DNA from: a virus
DNA length: 41,433 nucleotides
Direction: 5' to 3' (one strand)
IMG/VR virus record: IMGVR_UViG_3300032160_000018
Coordinates: 1 to 41,433 of that record
This document shows positions 20,484-29,254 of the stretch, in pieces. A program made the translations under genes and the position numbers. The notes under the pieces were generated by a model. That model made no database searches and had not been told where the DNA came from. It saw only the letters and a list, made by a program, of their open reading frames with translations. Position 1 is the first letter of the stretch, and each line of letters opens with the position of its first letter.

Positions 20484-22835
20484 ATGCCCCTCCTGCGCCG
20501 CAAGCCCGCCGATACCGCGACACTGGCCAAGGCGGTCGTGGCCGAGCTGGAGAAGGCCAACCTGCTGGCCGGTCTCGGAGCCATGGGCACGGCCAGCGCC
20601 ATCCCGAGCACGCGATTCACGACGGGGTCGGGTGGCTACTACGAGGCGATGCCATGGACCGACCCGGCGACCCCGTTCAGTCCCGGCAAGCCGATCCCAC
20701 CGGGGGCCATCGACCCGCTGAACGAGCGTGGGCGGACCGAGCCCCGGACCTACGAGGTCCAGGTCGGCTGGAACCTCCTGCTCAGCCAGAGCCGGATGGT
20801 GCCCTTCGCCATCCTCAGGAAGGCCGCCGAGGTCGACCTGGTGCGTCGCTGCATCGAGATCCGCAAGGCCGACATCGTCGCCCTCGAGTGGGACATCACC
20901 CTCACCGACCGGGCTGTGCGCGAGGCGATGGACAAGAGCGGCGTCACCAAGGCGTCGGAGCGTGCCGGTGTGGCCCAGGCGGTGCGGGCGCAGTTCGAGG
21001 GCCAGATCATGGCCCTGAAGGAGTTCTGGACCAAGCCCGACCGGCTGAACAACATGACGTTCTCCCAGTGGCTGAACGCACTGCTGGAGGAGCGGTTGGT
21101 CACCGACGCGGTGTCGATCTATCCACACCCGACGCTGGGCGGCCCGATCGTCCCGGGGCTGAGCAGCGACACCCACTCGCTGCGGATCCTCGACGGCTCG
21201 ACGATCAAGCCGCTCTACAACCACCTCGGCAACCTGCCTCAGCCGCCTCAGCCGGCCTATCAGCAGGTCATGTACGGCTTCCCCCGCGGCGAGTTCACCT
21301 ACGACCCCGGCGCTCGCGGCGATCTGGTGGCCGACACCCTCATGTACCGGCCGGCCAACAAGCGGGTCACCAGTCCCTACGGGTATCCGCCGGTCGAACA
21401 AGCCCTGCCGTTCATCGACCTGTGGTTGAAGCGCGAGGAGTGGCTGCGCGACGAGTACAACGTCGGGTCGGTGCCCCGGCTGGCGCTGCGGCCGATCCCG
21501 GGTTCTGACATCGAGTGGAACCCCGAGAAGCGCCGGCTCGCCGAGCGGAACCTGAACAACGACCTGTCGGGTCAGACCGCCGAGCGGCTCAAGATCAAGC
21601 TGTTCCCGCCCGGCCTCGAGCCGCTCGAGCTGGCCGAGTTCGCCGAGAAGTACCAGACCGAGTTCGACGACTTCCTGGCCCTTCGGATCGCGGCGTTCTT
21701 CGACGTCATGTCCACCCAGCTCAACATCACCCCCAAGGGCGGCTTGGGTGGCAAGGGCCACCAGGAGGGCGAAGCCGAGAAGGCCGAGGACCAGGCTCGC
21801 CAGCCGACTATCAACTACCTGGTCGACGTGCTCAACGACTGCAGCCAGATGTTCTTGGGCGCACCGAAGGAACTGACCTTCGTGTTCCGCTCCGAGGACG
21901 ACGACGACATCGCCGAGGTCACCACTTCCCGCCAGACCGAGCTGTTCAGCGGCCAGACGACCCTCAACGACATCATGGCCGAGACCGGCCGTCCGCTCTT
22001 CGACTTCGCCGAGGCCGACATGCCCTTCATCGTGGCGCCCGGGGTGGGCATCACGTTCCTCGAGGGCGCGTCGGTCACCCCAGAGCCGCCCACCATCGTC
22101 CAGATGCCGGGTCTTCCCGGTGCTTCGCCATCACCGGGACCCACGCAGCGTGGCCCGGGGCCTTCAACTCCCCCGAAGGCCCCGGGCGCGGCTGCCAAGG
22201 ATGCCGAGAAGGCGGCCTACGCCAGGTTCGTCACAAAGGGCGATCACCGGCGTCGTGAGTTCGTCTGGAAGCACCACGACCCCGACGAGATCAAGGCCGT
22301 GGAGGCCGAGCTGGTCAAGGTCCAGGCGCCGGCCCGGCCGGCCAAGCCCGCCTCTGGCACGATCACATCGGTGGCCAGCGCCAGCGTCAACTGGGACACC
22401 TGGAAGCCCGGTTCCGACGTCGTGGCGGCCAAGGTCAAAGAACTGGTCACCGCGGCCTTGCCCTACGAGAGTCTGAACCCCGGTGCGTCCATGGCCCATG
22501 TGGCCGAGGTCATCGCCAACGGGGTGGCCGGAGGCGACAGTGTCGACACCATCGCCCGCAACCTCGGCACGCTGATCTCGAGCGCCGATGCGGCCTTCAT
22601 GGTGGCCGACACCGAGGTCGCCAGCGCCATGACCCAGGCGAGCCTCGACTTCTACTCCGCCAACGGGGTCACCCAGTGGAACTGGCTGGCCGAATCGGAC
22701 TGCTGCGCCGACTGCAACGACGCCGAGGCGTCCAACCCGCACGACCTGGGTGATGAAGCGCCGCCCCAGCACCCGCGCTGCCGTTGCGCCGTAAGCCCGG
22801 TGGTCGACACGGGCTATAGAGGCGATGACGAGTGA
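20484..22835 (+). CDS. Portal protein fused to MuF-like minor head protein
   Basis: 783 aa, AGGAGG site at 20473-20478. Residues about 80-530 form an SPP1/HK97-type portal (VDLVRRCIEIRKADIVALEW, SPYGYPPVEQALPF, LDGSTIKPLYNHLG). A Pro-rich linker (about 540-570) leads to a C-terminal MuF-like domain (about 640-783): VADTEVASAMTQASLDFYSA, QWNWLAESDCCADCNDAE and APPQHPRCRCAVSPV, with the family's Cys/His metal cluster. The portal forms the DNA channel; MuF-type proteins are minor head components or sometimes carriers of C-terminal effector domains. Here nothing follows the MuF domain. Confidence 0.9.
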   Translation: MPLLRRKPADTATLAKAVVAELEKANLLAGLGAMGTASAIPSTRFTTGSGGYYEAMPWTDPATPFSPGKPIPPGAIDPLNERGRTEPRTYEVQVGWNLLLSQSRMVPFAILRKAAEVDLVRRCIEIRKADIVALEWDITLTDRAVREAMDKSGVTKASERAGVAQAVRAQFEGQIMALKEFWTKPDRLNNMTFSQWLNALLEERLVTDAVSIYPHPTLGGPIVPGLSSDTHSLRILDGSTIKPLYNHLGNLPQPPQPAYQQVMYGFPRGEFTYDPGARGDLVADTLMYRPANKRVTSPYGYPPVEQALPFIDLWLKREEWLRDEYNVGSVPRLALRPIPGSDIEWNPEKRRLAERNLNNDLSGQTAERLKIKLFPPGLEPLELAEFAEKYQTEFDDFLALRIAAFFDVMSTQLNITPKGGLGGKGHQEGEAEKAEDQARQPTINYLVDVLNDCSQMFLGAPKELTFVFRSEDDDDIAEVTTSRQTELFSGQTTLNDIMAETGRPLFDFAEADMPFIVAPGVGITFLEGASVTPEPPTIVQMPGLPGASPSPGPTQRGPGPSTPPKAPGAAAKDAEKAAYARFVTKGDHRRREFVWKHHDPDEIKAVEAELVKVQAPARPAKPASGTITSVASASVNWDTWKPGSDVVAAKVKELVTAALPYESLNPGASMAHVAEVIANGVAGGDSVDTIARNLGTLISSADAAFMVADTEVASAMTQASLDFYSANGVTQWNWLAESDCCADCNDAEASNPHDLGDEAPPQHPRCRCAVSPVVDTGYRGDDE

Positions 22836-23011
22836 TCCCTGTCGTCATGGTCGACCGGATGGACCTCAGCGGTCAGATCCTGGCCGATGCCGAAAGGGCG
22901 GCGAAAGCGAGGGCCGCAGCTGAGGGGCTGAGCGTCGCCATGGCCGAGCACGTCGCGTTCCACCTCGGATGGACGTGGGGCCAGCGGATCAAGTGGGCCC
23001 TGCTCAACTAG
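22832..23011 (+). CDS. 59-residue helical protein in the head operon
   Basis: GTG overlaps the portal stop (GTGA). Helical throughout: SGQILADAERAAKARAAAEG, LSVAMAEHVAFHLGWTWGQ, ending RIKWALLN. No family is recognised. The coupled position supports a head assembly accessory or DNA-binding role only loosely. Confidence 0.5.
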   Translation: MIPVVMVDRMDLSGQILADAERAAKARAAAEGLSVAMAEHVAFHLGWTWGQRIKWALLN

Positions 23012-23181
23012 TGCCCCGCCACGGCAACACGCTCCGGCCAAAGCGCCGTCGCGGTCACCAGTCGGCCAAGAAGGGCCGCCAGCACGCAGCCAAACGGGAG
23101 TTCGATGCCGATAGAGACCCTCGCCCGAGAAGAGCACACCGAGATCGGGAAGCTCAGCCGACAGGTGCGGCGCAACATTGA
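23011..23181 (+). CDS. Very basic short protein, doubtful
   Basis: 56 aa from GTG 23011, which overlaps the upstream TAG by one base. The first 32 residues (RHGNTLRPKRRRGHQSAKKG and following) are strongly basic and fill an otherwise empty 93 bases. The rest overlaps the next gene (23105) out of frame and is probably a shadow. It may be a short DNA-binding peptide or not expressed. Confidence 0.3.
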   Translation: MPRHGNTLRPKRRRGHQSAKKGRQHAAKREFDADRDPRPRRAHRDREAQPTGAAQH

Positions 23182-23398
23182 GCGCAAGGCCAAGAAGGCC
23201 CACCCGATCCGTTGCGCCCGCTGCCCCCGCTTCGTGGTCGACCCTGAGACCGCGGTGTTCGACAACGGCCGGGTCAGCCATGCGGAGTGCGCCGAGCGGA
23301 TCAACGAGATGGTCGACGAGCTGAACGACCGGGCGGTCAAAGAGCGCCTGGCGGCCAGCGGGTTCGAGATCCCTGACTACGGCCTGGCCCGAGTCTGA
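23105..23398 (+). CDS. Small zinc-finger-like protein in the head operon
   Basis: 97 aa, with GGGAG upstream. A basic helix (LSRQVRRNIERKAKKAHP) is followed by CARCPRFVVDPETAVFDNGR, VSHAECAERI, a Cys-x-x-Cys...His-x-x-x-Cys arrangement consistent with one zinc site, then an acidic helix (NEMVDELNDRAVKERLAASG). It lies between portal and protease. Function unknown. Confidence 0.5.
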   Translation: MPIETLAREEHTEIGKLSRQVRRNIERKAKKAHPIRCARCPRFVVDPETAVFDNGRVSHAECAERINEMVDELNDRAVKERLAASGFEIPDYGLARV

Positions 23399-23408
23399 GA
23401 GGACGCCG

Positions 23409-24974
23409 ATGCAACCCACCCAGGTCTACGCGGACATCGTCAAGTTCGAGAAGGATGAGAACGGCGACCTCGTCGTCACCGGCAAGGCCGCCGGCCCCGA
23501 GCTCGACATCGACAAGCAGATCTGCGACCCGAACTGGCTGAAGACCGCCATGCCGGCCTGGATGGAGTGGGGGAACGTCCGCGAGCAGCACTCCAAAGTC
23601 GCTGCCGGCCTCGGGATCGAGCTCGAGGACCAGGGCGAGGGCAACTGGGGCCTGAAGTCCGTCGTCATCGACCCGATCACCGCCCGCAAGGTCGAGAAGG
23701 GCGTGCTGAAGGGCTACTCGATCGGGATCAAGGGCCCGCGGATCCAGAAGGACGCCGCTGCCCCCGGTGGGCGCATCATCGGCGGCGAGATCGTCGAGGT
23801 CAGCCTGGTCGACCGGCCCGCCAACGCAACCTGCCTGGTCGACATCGCCAAGTCGGCCACCGGGACCGCCGATCTCGAGCCTTGCGACGCCGTCTACACC
23901 GAGGCCGAAGCCTTGGAGCTGGCCAGCCTGCGGGTCAGCGGTCGGATTGACAAGGCGACTGGGGCCGATGCGGTCAAGTGCCCGACCTGTGACGGCAAGG
24001 GCTCGATCATGGAGGGCAACCGGGAGTGCCCGGACTGCCACGGCGACAAGAAGGTGAGCCCCGAGACCGCCGACAAGCTGAAGAGCAAGGCCGCCGACCC
24101 CGACGCCACCAAGAAGGACTACTCCGACGACGAGCGGTCCTCCATGGCCGACAAGGGTCAGGCGATGCCCGGCGGCGGGTTCCCGATCAAGACCGTCGCT
24201 GACCTGAAGAACGCCATCCAGGCCATCGGCCGGGCCAAGAATCCCGCGGCGGCCAAGGCGCACATCAAGAAGCGGGCCGCGGCGCTCGACCAGACCGACC
24301 TCATCCCCGACACCTGGAAGCTGGTCGTCGCGGACCTCGAGAAGGCATCCGACGACACCTGGATCCATGACCCCGCCACTCTCACCGCCGTCCGCGACAG
24401 CCTCGCCCAGCTGATGCAGGCCGAGCTCGACGAGCTGATGAAGGGCGAGTGTGAGATCGGCGACCTCTACAACCTGTTGTCCTCCCTCCAGACCTTCATG
24501 TGCTGGTGGGGAGACGAAGCAGACAACGGGGAAGATCCCCAGCCGTACACATCACCAGAAGGAGCCCAAGACATGCCCTCGTTCATCTCTCTTGGCGTGA
24601 ACCCTGACATCGTGAAGGCAGCCGAGGCTGACGACGCGACCGAGGAGGCCAAAGAGGCATTCCGAGCCGAAGCCGTCAAGGCGTTGGGGCTCGACAAGTT
24701 CGCAACCCCCGAGACCGTGAAGGGTCTGCTCGACGAGCGTTTCGGCGCTCTAGAGGAGCAGATCAAGCGGCTCGGCGCTGCGGCAGCGCCCGGTGGGCCG
24801 GTCACGACCCGCACCGGTGGCGAGGCGGTGAAGGCGGCTCAGGCCGACTTGCTGCGCGCCGAAGCCCAGAGCTACCGCGACACCGCCAAGGTGGTCGACC
24901 GGGAGATGGCTGGGGCGTACATGCAAAAGGCCGCCGAGTGCGATCGCAAAGCCGACGCGCTCGGCGCGGCCTGA
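23409..24974 (+). CDS. Prohead protease with internal zinc module and scaffold-like C-terminus
   Basis: 521 aa. Residues about 1-145 match XkdF/HK97-type prohead proteases: candidate triad His61 (GNVREQHSKVAAG), Ser104 (LKGYSIGIKGP) and Glu130 (EIVEVSLVDRPANA). Residues about 190-212 (VKCPTCDGKGSI, CPDCHGDKK) are a DnaJ-like CxxCxGxG pair. A YSDDERSSMADKGQAMPGGG, LKNAIQAIGRAKNPAAAKAH segment follows, as seen in other phage protease or capsid-associated proteins. The helical acidic C-terminus (about 400-521) looks like a scaffold that would be processed during maturation. The capsid gene follows directly. Confidence 0.8.
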   Translation: MQPTQVYADIVKFEKDENGDLVVTGKAAGPELDIDKQICDPNWLKTAMPAWMEWGNVREQHSKVAAGLGIELEDQGEGNWGLKSVVIDPITARKVEKGVLKGYSIGIKGPRIQKDAAAPGGRIIGGEIVEVSLVDRPANATCLVDIAKSATGTADLEPCDAVYTEAEALELASLRVSGRIDKATGADAVKCPTCDGKGSIMEGNRECPDCHGDKKVSPETADKLKSKAADPDATKKDYSDDERSSMADKGQAMPGGGFPIKTVADLKNAIQAIGRAKNPAAAKAHIKKRAAALDQTDLIPDTWKLVVADLEKASDDTWIHDPATLTAVRDSLAQLMQAELDELMKGECEIGDLYNLLSSLQTFMCWWGDEADNGEDPQPYTSPEGAQDMPSFISLGVNPDIVKAAEADDATEEAKEAFRAEAVKALGLDKFATPETVKGLLDERFGALEEQIKRLGAAAAPGGPVTTRTGGEAVKAAQADLLRAEAQSYRDTAKVVDREMAGAYMQKAAECDRKADALGAA

Positions 24975-25000
24975 CCCCTCTGTTCTGAAGGAGAACCGCC

Positions 25001-26746
25001 ATGCCCATGGCCCCACCGCGCCCGGCCGAGATGTTCGGCGAGCGCAGGACCCGTGAAGACGGGTCCAGTTATTGGAAGCGGCCCAACGCCGGCGAGCAGG
25101 TCGAGCGATTCGAACTGTTCAAGTTGGCCCTGCGCGACAGCCACGAGAGCCCGATGCAGGTCTCAGACGTGCTGGCCCGGGTGGCCGGTGCGCCGCAGGA
25201 CACCAGCCGCGCCGCCATCCATGCTCAGATCGAGGAGCTCGAGAAGTCGGTCAGCCCCGACGTTCTCGCCTCCATCGCTCCGCAGCTGGAGAAGATGAAG
25301 GGCGTCCAGGCCGACATCGGCAAGGAGTGGCTGTCCAACAGCCCGCTCGCCTCGGGTCTGGTCGCCTACGACCTCCAGGCGCCGGCCAAGTTCCTCGCTC
25401 CCCGGGACACCCCCATCCGTGACCGCACCCCCCGCAGCACCCAGGGGGCCGGCACCACGGCCCGGTACAAGAGGATCACCGGCATCACCAACTCGGGGAC
25501 CGGCGGCGTGGCAGACGCCACTCCGTTCTTCAACTCCGAGTCGGCGTCGGGGACCTCTGGTGGGGTGACCGGCCTGCGCCGGCCCGCCACCATCAGCTAC
25601 GCAGCCGACGAGAAGGCGATCCTGTTCCAAGAGCAGGGCTTCACCGACATCGTGTCGCTCAAGGCCATGTACCAGTCCCAGGGCTACGAGAACCTGCGCC
25701 AGCTGTCCCAGACCGCCCTTCTGTGGGCGACGCTTGTCGGCGAGGAGAAGTCGCTTCTCTACGCACGCGGCTCGGCCACTGGGTTCGAGGGTGCGCTGGC
25801 TGCGCCGACCGGCGTGGCGTTCGCGTCCAACTCGACGCCGCCTGCGGGTGTGACCGGGAACACCGCCGACATCGCCAACCTGTACGGCTACGTCTGCGCC
25901 AACTCGGGCCGTGGCTTGTCGGTCGCCTCGACCGTCGCCACCACGACCACCCTGTCGGCGGTGACGTCGAAGACCTCGGTCATGTCCTGGACGGACTCGC
26001 CGGGAGCGGTCGGCTACACCATCTTCCTCGGCACCACGACCGGGATCGCCAACGCCTACTTCGCAGGCACCAGCCAGACCAACAGCTTCACCCCGAGCTT
26101 CACCGGCGGTGGGACTGGTGGGGTCCCGAGCACGGGCGCACAGCCCAGTGCCTCGGACGCCTCGGCTGACGCCAACGCGTACGACGGCTACCTGTCGATC
26201 TACACCGACACGTCGTTGGCCGGCTACGTCGGGCGGCTCAACGCTGTGTTCTCGACGACCAACCCGGGCACCGAGTACCAGAGCGCGTTCCAGAACATGT
26301 ACTACAACGGGCTCGGCACCGGCCAGACGCTGTTGGCCGACCCCGACGTGATCTGGATCTACGCCGGCGGTCGCGTGGCCCTGTCGGACCTGTTGAAGAC
26401 GGCGAGCTCGACCAACTATCGGCTCACCATCGACAACGGCGAGGCCGGGACCGGTGTGCGGCTCGGGAGCATCGTGACGGGGATCTACAACGAAGTCACC
26501 GGCAAGATGCTGGACTTCGAGGTCCACCCCTACATGCCCAAGGGCTGCTCGCTCATCCACTCCGACACCGTTCCCGTGCCTGACAGCCAGGTCGGGGCCA
26601 CCGTCGAAGTGCGCAACGTCGTGGACTACACGGCGATCGAATGGGCGCAGATCCAGATGTCCTACGACACCTCGACCTACATGCTCGGTGCGCCGATCTT
26701 CTACGCACCGATGTTCAGTGGGTCCGTCGTCGGGATCGGGAACTAG
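25001..26746 (+). CDS. Major capsid protein, HK97-fold, with probable inserted beta-domain
   Basis: 581 aa; AAGGAGA site upstream. The N-terminal 120 residues are helical (delta-domain-like: IEELEKSVSPDVLASIAPQL). The main body has RYKRITGITNSGTGGVADAT, ILFQEQGFTDIVSLKAMYQS, LPDPDVIW-like ADPDVIWIYAGGRVALSDLL and a C-terminal MLDFEVHPYMPKGCSLI, EWAQIQMSYDTSTYMLGAPI pattern of capsid proteins. Residues about 287-385 (SKTSVMSWTDSPGAVGYTIF, TSQTNSFTPSF) read as an FN3/Ig-like insert, probably exposed on the capsid. The protein is longer than typical HK97-fold capsids because of the insert and the N-terminal part. A strong terminator follows. Confidence 0.85.
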   Translation: MPMAPPRPAEMFGERRTREDGSSYWKRPNAGEQVERFELFKLALRDSHESPMQVSDVLARVAGAPQDTSRAAIHAQIEELEKSVSPDVLASIAPQLEKMKGVQADIGKEWLSNSPLASGLVAYDLQAPAKFLAPRDTPIRDRTPRSTQGAGTTARYKRITGITNSGTGGVADATPFFNSESASGTSGGVTGLRRPATISYAADEKAILFQEQGFTDIVSLKAMYQSQGYENLRQLSQTALLWATLVGEEKSLLYARGSATGFEGALAAPTGVAFASNSTPPAGVTGNTADIANLYGYVCANSGRGLSVASTVATTTTLSAVTSKTSVMSWTDSPGAVGYTIFLGTTTGIANAYFAGTSQTNSFTPSFTGGGTGGVPSTGAQPSASDASADANAYDGYLSIYTDTSLAGYVGRLNAVFSTTNPGTEYQSAFQNMYYNGLGTGQTLLADPDVIWIYAGGRVALSDLLKTASSTNYRLTIDNGEAGTGVRLGSIVTGIYNEVTGKMLDFEVHPYMPKGCSLIHSDTVPVPDSQVGATVEVRNVVDYTAIEWAQIQMSYDTSTYMLGAPIFYAPMFSGSVVGIGN

Positions 26747-26772
26747 CTCACCTCCCTGGTGAACGCCTGAGA

Positions 26773-26817
26773 GGCGTCGCGCTGTCTTGGCCCGTCCGGG
26801 GCAGCGCGACGCCTTTT
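26773..26817 (+). terminator. Strong intrinsic terminator after the capsid gene
   Basis: Perfect 12-bp stem GGCGTCGCGCTG (26773-26784) with CAGCGCGACGCC (26802-26813), a 17-base loop, then TTTT. It is placed 26 bases after the capsid stop and probably trims or attenuates the late message between capsid and connector genes. Confidence 0.9.
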
Positions 26818-26848
26818 CTGGCGGCTCCAGTTCCACAAGGAGACTCAG

Positions 26849-27457
26849 ATGGCCACAGTCGGTCAGTACGCCTCGTCCCCCAACCCCCTCGTCGACAACC
26901 TCGGGGTTGCCGCTGCCTCGGTCACGGTCACGGTGCTGCGCGTCACCGCGGCTGGGACCGAACCCGCGGTTCTCTACACCGACGGCACCGGTGGCACGGT
27001 GGCCAGTGGCCACACGGTCACCAGCGGAGCCGATGGCAACGTCAGCTTCTTCGCCGCCATCGGCAATTACGTCCTGACCTGGACAAATGCCGATGGGGCG
27101 GGGGGCCAGTTGCCGGTCTCGATCACTGCTGGTGTCGCAACGAACGTCGACTCGGTCAACGTCGTGGCGGTCGGGGGAGCGACCAAGACCCTGCAGCCTG
27201 TGATTGACGGCATCGCCAACGACATCACGCTGTCCGCCAACCTCACCGTGACGATGCCCGCCGCCCAGCGTGGCGCCAAGTGCTACTGCCTGATCCACAC
27301 CGGTGCGGGCTCCTTCACGGTCGCCTTCACCGGGGTCAAGTGGGCCGGCGGGACGCCTCCCACGATCACCGCGACCGCATCTGCGACCGACTATTTCGAG
27401 TTCAAGTCCGACGGCACCAACTGGTACGGGACGGTCATTGCCCAGGCGCTCGCCTAG
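26849..27457 (+). CDS. Head decoration or minor structural protein, beta-rich
   Basis: 202 aa; ACAAGGAG upstream. The N-terminal half is an Ig-like sandwich (ASVTVTVLRVTAAGTEPAV, GNVSFFAAIGNYVLTWTNAD). The C-terminal half (TLSANLTVTMPAAQRGAKCY, VKWAGGTPPTITATASATDY, GTNWYGTVIA) matches a C-terminal domain common to phage virion surface proteins (KWAGGTxPTxT...DGTNWYG). Directly after the capsid gene, it is a good candidate for a capsid surface decoration protein. A shaft or fibre role is less likely. Confidence 0.6.
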   Translation: MATVGQYASSPNPLVDNLGVAAASVTVTVLRVTAAGTEPAVLYTDGTGGTVASGHTVTSGADGNVSFFAAIGNYVLTWTNADGAGGQLPVSITAGVATNVDSVNVVAVGGATKTLQPVIDGIANDITLSANLTVTMPAAQRGAKCYCLIHTGAGSFTVAFTGVKWAGGTPPTITATASATDYFEFKSDGTNWYGTVIAQALA

Positions 27458-27718
27458 ATGGCGGTCGTCAACCCCGGGTCGGTCGCCTGTCGCCAGATCG
27501 ACGTCAACGGCCGTCGCTACAGCGTCGGGCGTGACGGGCGGTTCCACGGGGTCCGGGACTCCGACGTGAAGGCGATGGTGCAGGGCGGCGAGTGCTTCCT
27601 GCCGACCACCCGCATGAGCGGACGGCCGGGATACCGCTGTGAGGACTGCGGGTTCCTGGCGGTGTTCTCCGACCGCTGCGGACGATGCGGAGGCGAGAGC
27701 CTGACCAAGGAGGGCTAG
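27458..27718 (+). CDS. Small zinc-ribbon protein in the head operon
   Basis: 86 aa, ATG immediately after the upstream TAG. N-terminal beta segment (CRQIDVNGRRYSVGRDGRFH, VKAMVQGGECFLPTT), then YRCEDCGFLAVFSDRCGRCG, a four-Cys zinc ribbon in the last 28 residues. It is placed between decoration and connector genes. Function unknown; possibly a head accessory. Confidence 0.55.
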   Translation: MAVVNPGSVACRQIDVNGRRYSVGRDGRFHGVRDSDVKAMVQGGECFLPTTRMSGRPGYRCEDCGFLAVFSDRCGRCGGESLTKEG

Positions 27719-28627
27719 ATGGTCGTCGCCCCCTACGTGTCGAGCTACGTCACCCGTGTCCCGTACCTGACCAACGACGAGTTCGCCGCCGCCCCGCTCG
27801 GCTTCGACCTGTCCAACCTCGTTCCCTCGGGCACCGCTCCGCAGGAGTCGACGGTGCTGACCGAGCTGATCCGCCGGGCCTCGGCCAGGGTCGACACCTA
27901 CTGCATGGGCTCGGACGGGACGCTGTGCGCCTCGCTCAACACCGAGTCCAAGCGCATCAGAGCCGACCGGCAAGGGAACTGGCTGGTCAACACCGAGTTC
28001 TGGCCGATCATCGAGGTCGTCAGCTTCTCGGTCGGCTCGACCATCGGCGATCTCCAGGCGGTCCCGCTTACCACCGACAACATCTGGATCGAGAAGCAGT
28101 CCTTCGAGGTCACCCAGGGCGGCTTGGCGAGCGTGACGAACCTCGGCCCGCTCCAGTTTGGTGGCGGGGTCCCGGGCCAGGAGTGTTTCTGCCAGTACAC
28201 CTACTCCAACGGCTGGATCAACTCGACGCTGTCGGCCGCCATCGCCGCGGGCAGCCCGTCGATCGCACCGGTGTCGGTGGTGGGCATCCAGCCGGGAATG
28301 CCGCTCACCGTCTACGACCCGGCCGGCGGTGGCGACGAGGACGTGGTCGTGTCGTCCACCTACGTGGCCGGTGCGGCGACCGTCACGCTCGCCGCCAACA
28401 CCCAGTTCGCCCACGCCAAGGGTGTGAACGTCACCTCGCTCCCGGCCACGGTGAAGGAGGCCACGATCCACTTCGTGGCCTCGCTCATCAAAGAGCGCGG
28501 CTCGGGCGGGTTCACCATGAGCTCGAAGGGCGGCGTCAGCAAGAACGAGGGCGGCGGGGGCAACGACCGGGACCGGCACCTGGCCGACGCCATGGACCTC
28601 CTCGACACCTTCATGAGGGTGGTCTGA
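27719..28627 (+). CDS. Head-tail adaptor candidate with inserted beta-domain
   Basis: 302 aa. An N-terminal helix-rich part (YLTNDEFAAAPLGFDLSNLV, TVLTELIRRASARVDTYCMG) resembles gp6/gp15-type adaptor proteins that dock on the portal. A middle beta stretch (SPSIAPVSVVGIQPGMPLTV, YVAGAATVTLAANTQFAHAK) looks inserted. The C-terminal helix (VKEATIHFVASLIKERGSGG, LADAMDLLDTFMRVV) completes the adaptor fold. The call rests on the order portal-protease-capsid-this gene and on the helix pattern. Confidence 0.6.
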   Translation: MVVAPYVSSYVTRVPYLTNDEFAAAPLGFDLSNLVPSGTAPQESTVLTELIRRASARVDTYCMGSDGTLCASLNTESKRIRADRQGNWLVNTEFWPIIEVVSFSVGSTIGDLQAVPLTTDNIWIEKQSFEVTQGGLASVTNLGPLQFGGGVPGQECFCQYTYSNGWINSTLSAAIAAGSPSIAPVSVVGIQPGMPLTVYDPAGGGDEDVVVSSTYVAGAATVTLAANTQFAHAKGVNVTSLPATVKEATIHFVASLIKERGSGGFTMSSKGGVSKNEGGGGNDRDRHLADAMDLLDTFMRVV

Positions 28628-28630
28628 GAG

Positions 28631-29152
28631 GTGGGTCGGGCGGCCGTCCTCGCCAACGTCGTCGACTACCTGAGCGCGGGCTCAGAGCCAGAGGGTGGCC
28701 AGATCACCTTCTTGGGCGAGGTCTTCGGGCACTTCCCCAAGTTCCTGGCCGAGCAGACCCTGTTCGACGGCCAGCCGGTCGGCGCTCCCTCGGGTGCCTT
28801 CGTCTGGGCGTGGCTGGGCAGCCGCAAAGAGAAGCGCATGTCGCTCCAGGGCGCCCCGGCCGGCGGCAAGATGCGCTACTACGACCTGCGGCTCCAGTGC
28901 GTGTTCATGTCGGCACAACCGACCGCCGATGCAGCCGGGGCGGACAACGACACCTTCCTCGACGCCCTGCACGACTACATCGTCGCCTCCAAGGTGGCCG
29001 GCGGCGGCGGGGCGGTGTTCCAGTGGGCCGAGGGCTCGACCGCCTTCGGCTTCGACTACGTCGAGGACGTGGGCGACCCTCAGCTCGACGAGGACAGCGG
29101 CGTGATCCACATCTACACGGCCATCTCGATCACGGTCCTCGAGGAGGCGTGA
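28631..29152 (+). CDS. Head-tail completion / tail terminator candidate
   Basis: 173 aa from GTG 28631, with GAGAGG before it. The N-terminus ANVVDYLSAGSEPEGGQITF and later FLDALHDYIVASKVAGGGGA, EDVGDPQLDEDSGVIHIYTA, ISITVLEEA fit a small alpha/beta joining protein in which a strand ends with IYxxIxItVxE, as in tail terminators. Position between adaptor and tail tube agrees. A stopper role is also possible. Confidence 0.5.
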   Translation: MGRAAVLANVVDYLSAGSEPEGGQITFLGEVFGHFPKFLAEQTLFDGQPVGAPSGAFVWAWLGSRKEKRMSLQGAPAGGKMRYYDLRLQCVFMSAQPTADAAGADNDTFLDALHDYIVASKVAGGGGAVFQWAEGSTAFGFDYVEDVGDPQLDEDSGVIHIYTAISITVLEEA

Positions 29153-29253
29153 TGGTGGCATCCAAGCGCGCCAAGACGCTCAAAGTCCGCCGGGCGAAGT
29201 CCGTGAGAGCCAAACGCACCAGCGTCGTGCGATCCAAGAAAGCGAAGGCGTGA
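29152..29253 (+). CDS. 33-residue Lys/Arg-rich peptide
   Basis: ATG overlaps the upstream stop (TGATG), and the next gene starts two bases after its stop. Fifteen of 33 residues are Lys or Arg, in runs such as KRAKTLKVRRAKSVRAKRTS, with almost no acidic residue, resembling a protamine or histone tail. It would bind nucleic acid or an acidic protein surface. It is coupled within the connector and tail operon. Function unknown. Confidence 0.55.
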   Translation: MVASKRAKTLKVRRAKSVRAKRTSVVRSKKAKA

Positions 29254-29254
29254 G

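Noticed and set aside
25163-28579. Very long open frame on the minus strand (over 1100 codons) across the capsid and connector genes
   Set aside because: It is the antisense shadow of GC-rich coding genes; the composition is Arg/Gly/Val/His-rich without domains, and the plus-strand genes have clear motifs and ribosome sites.
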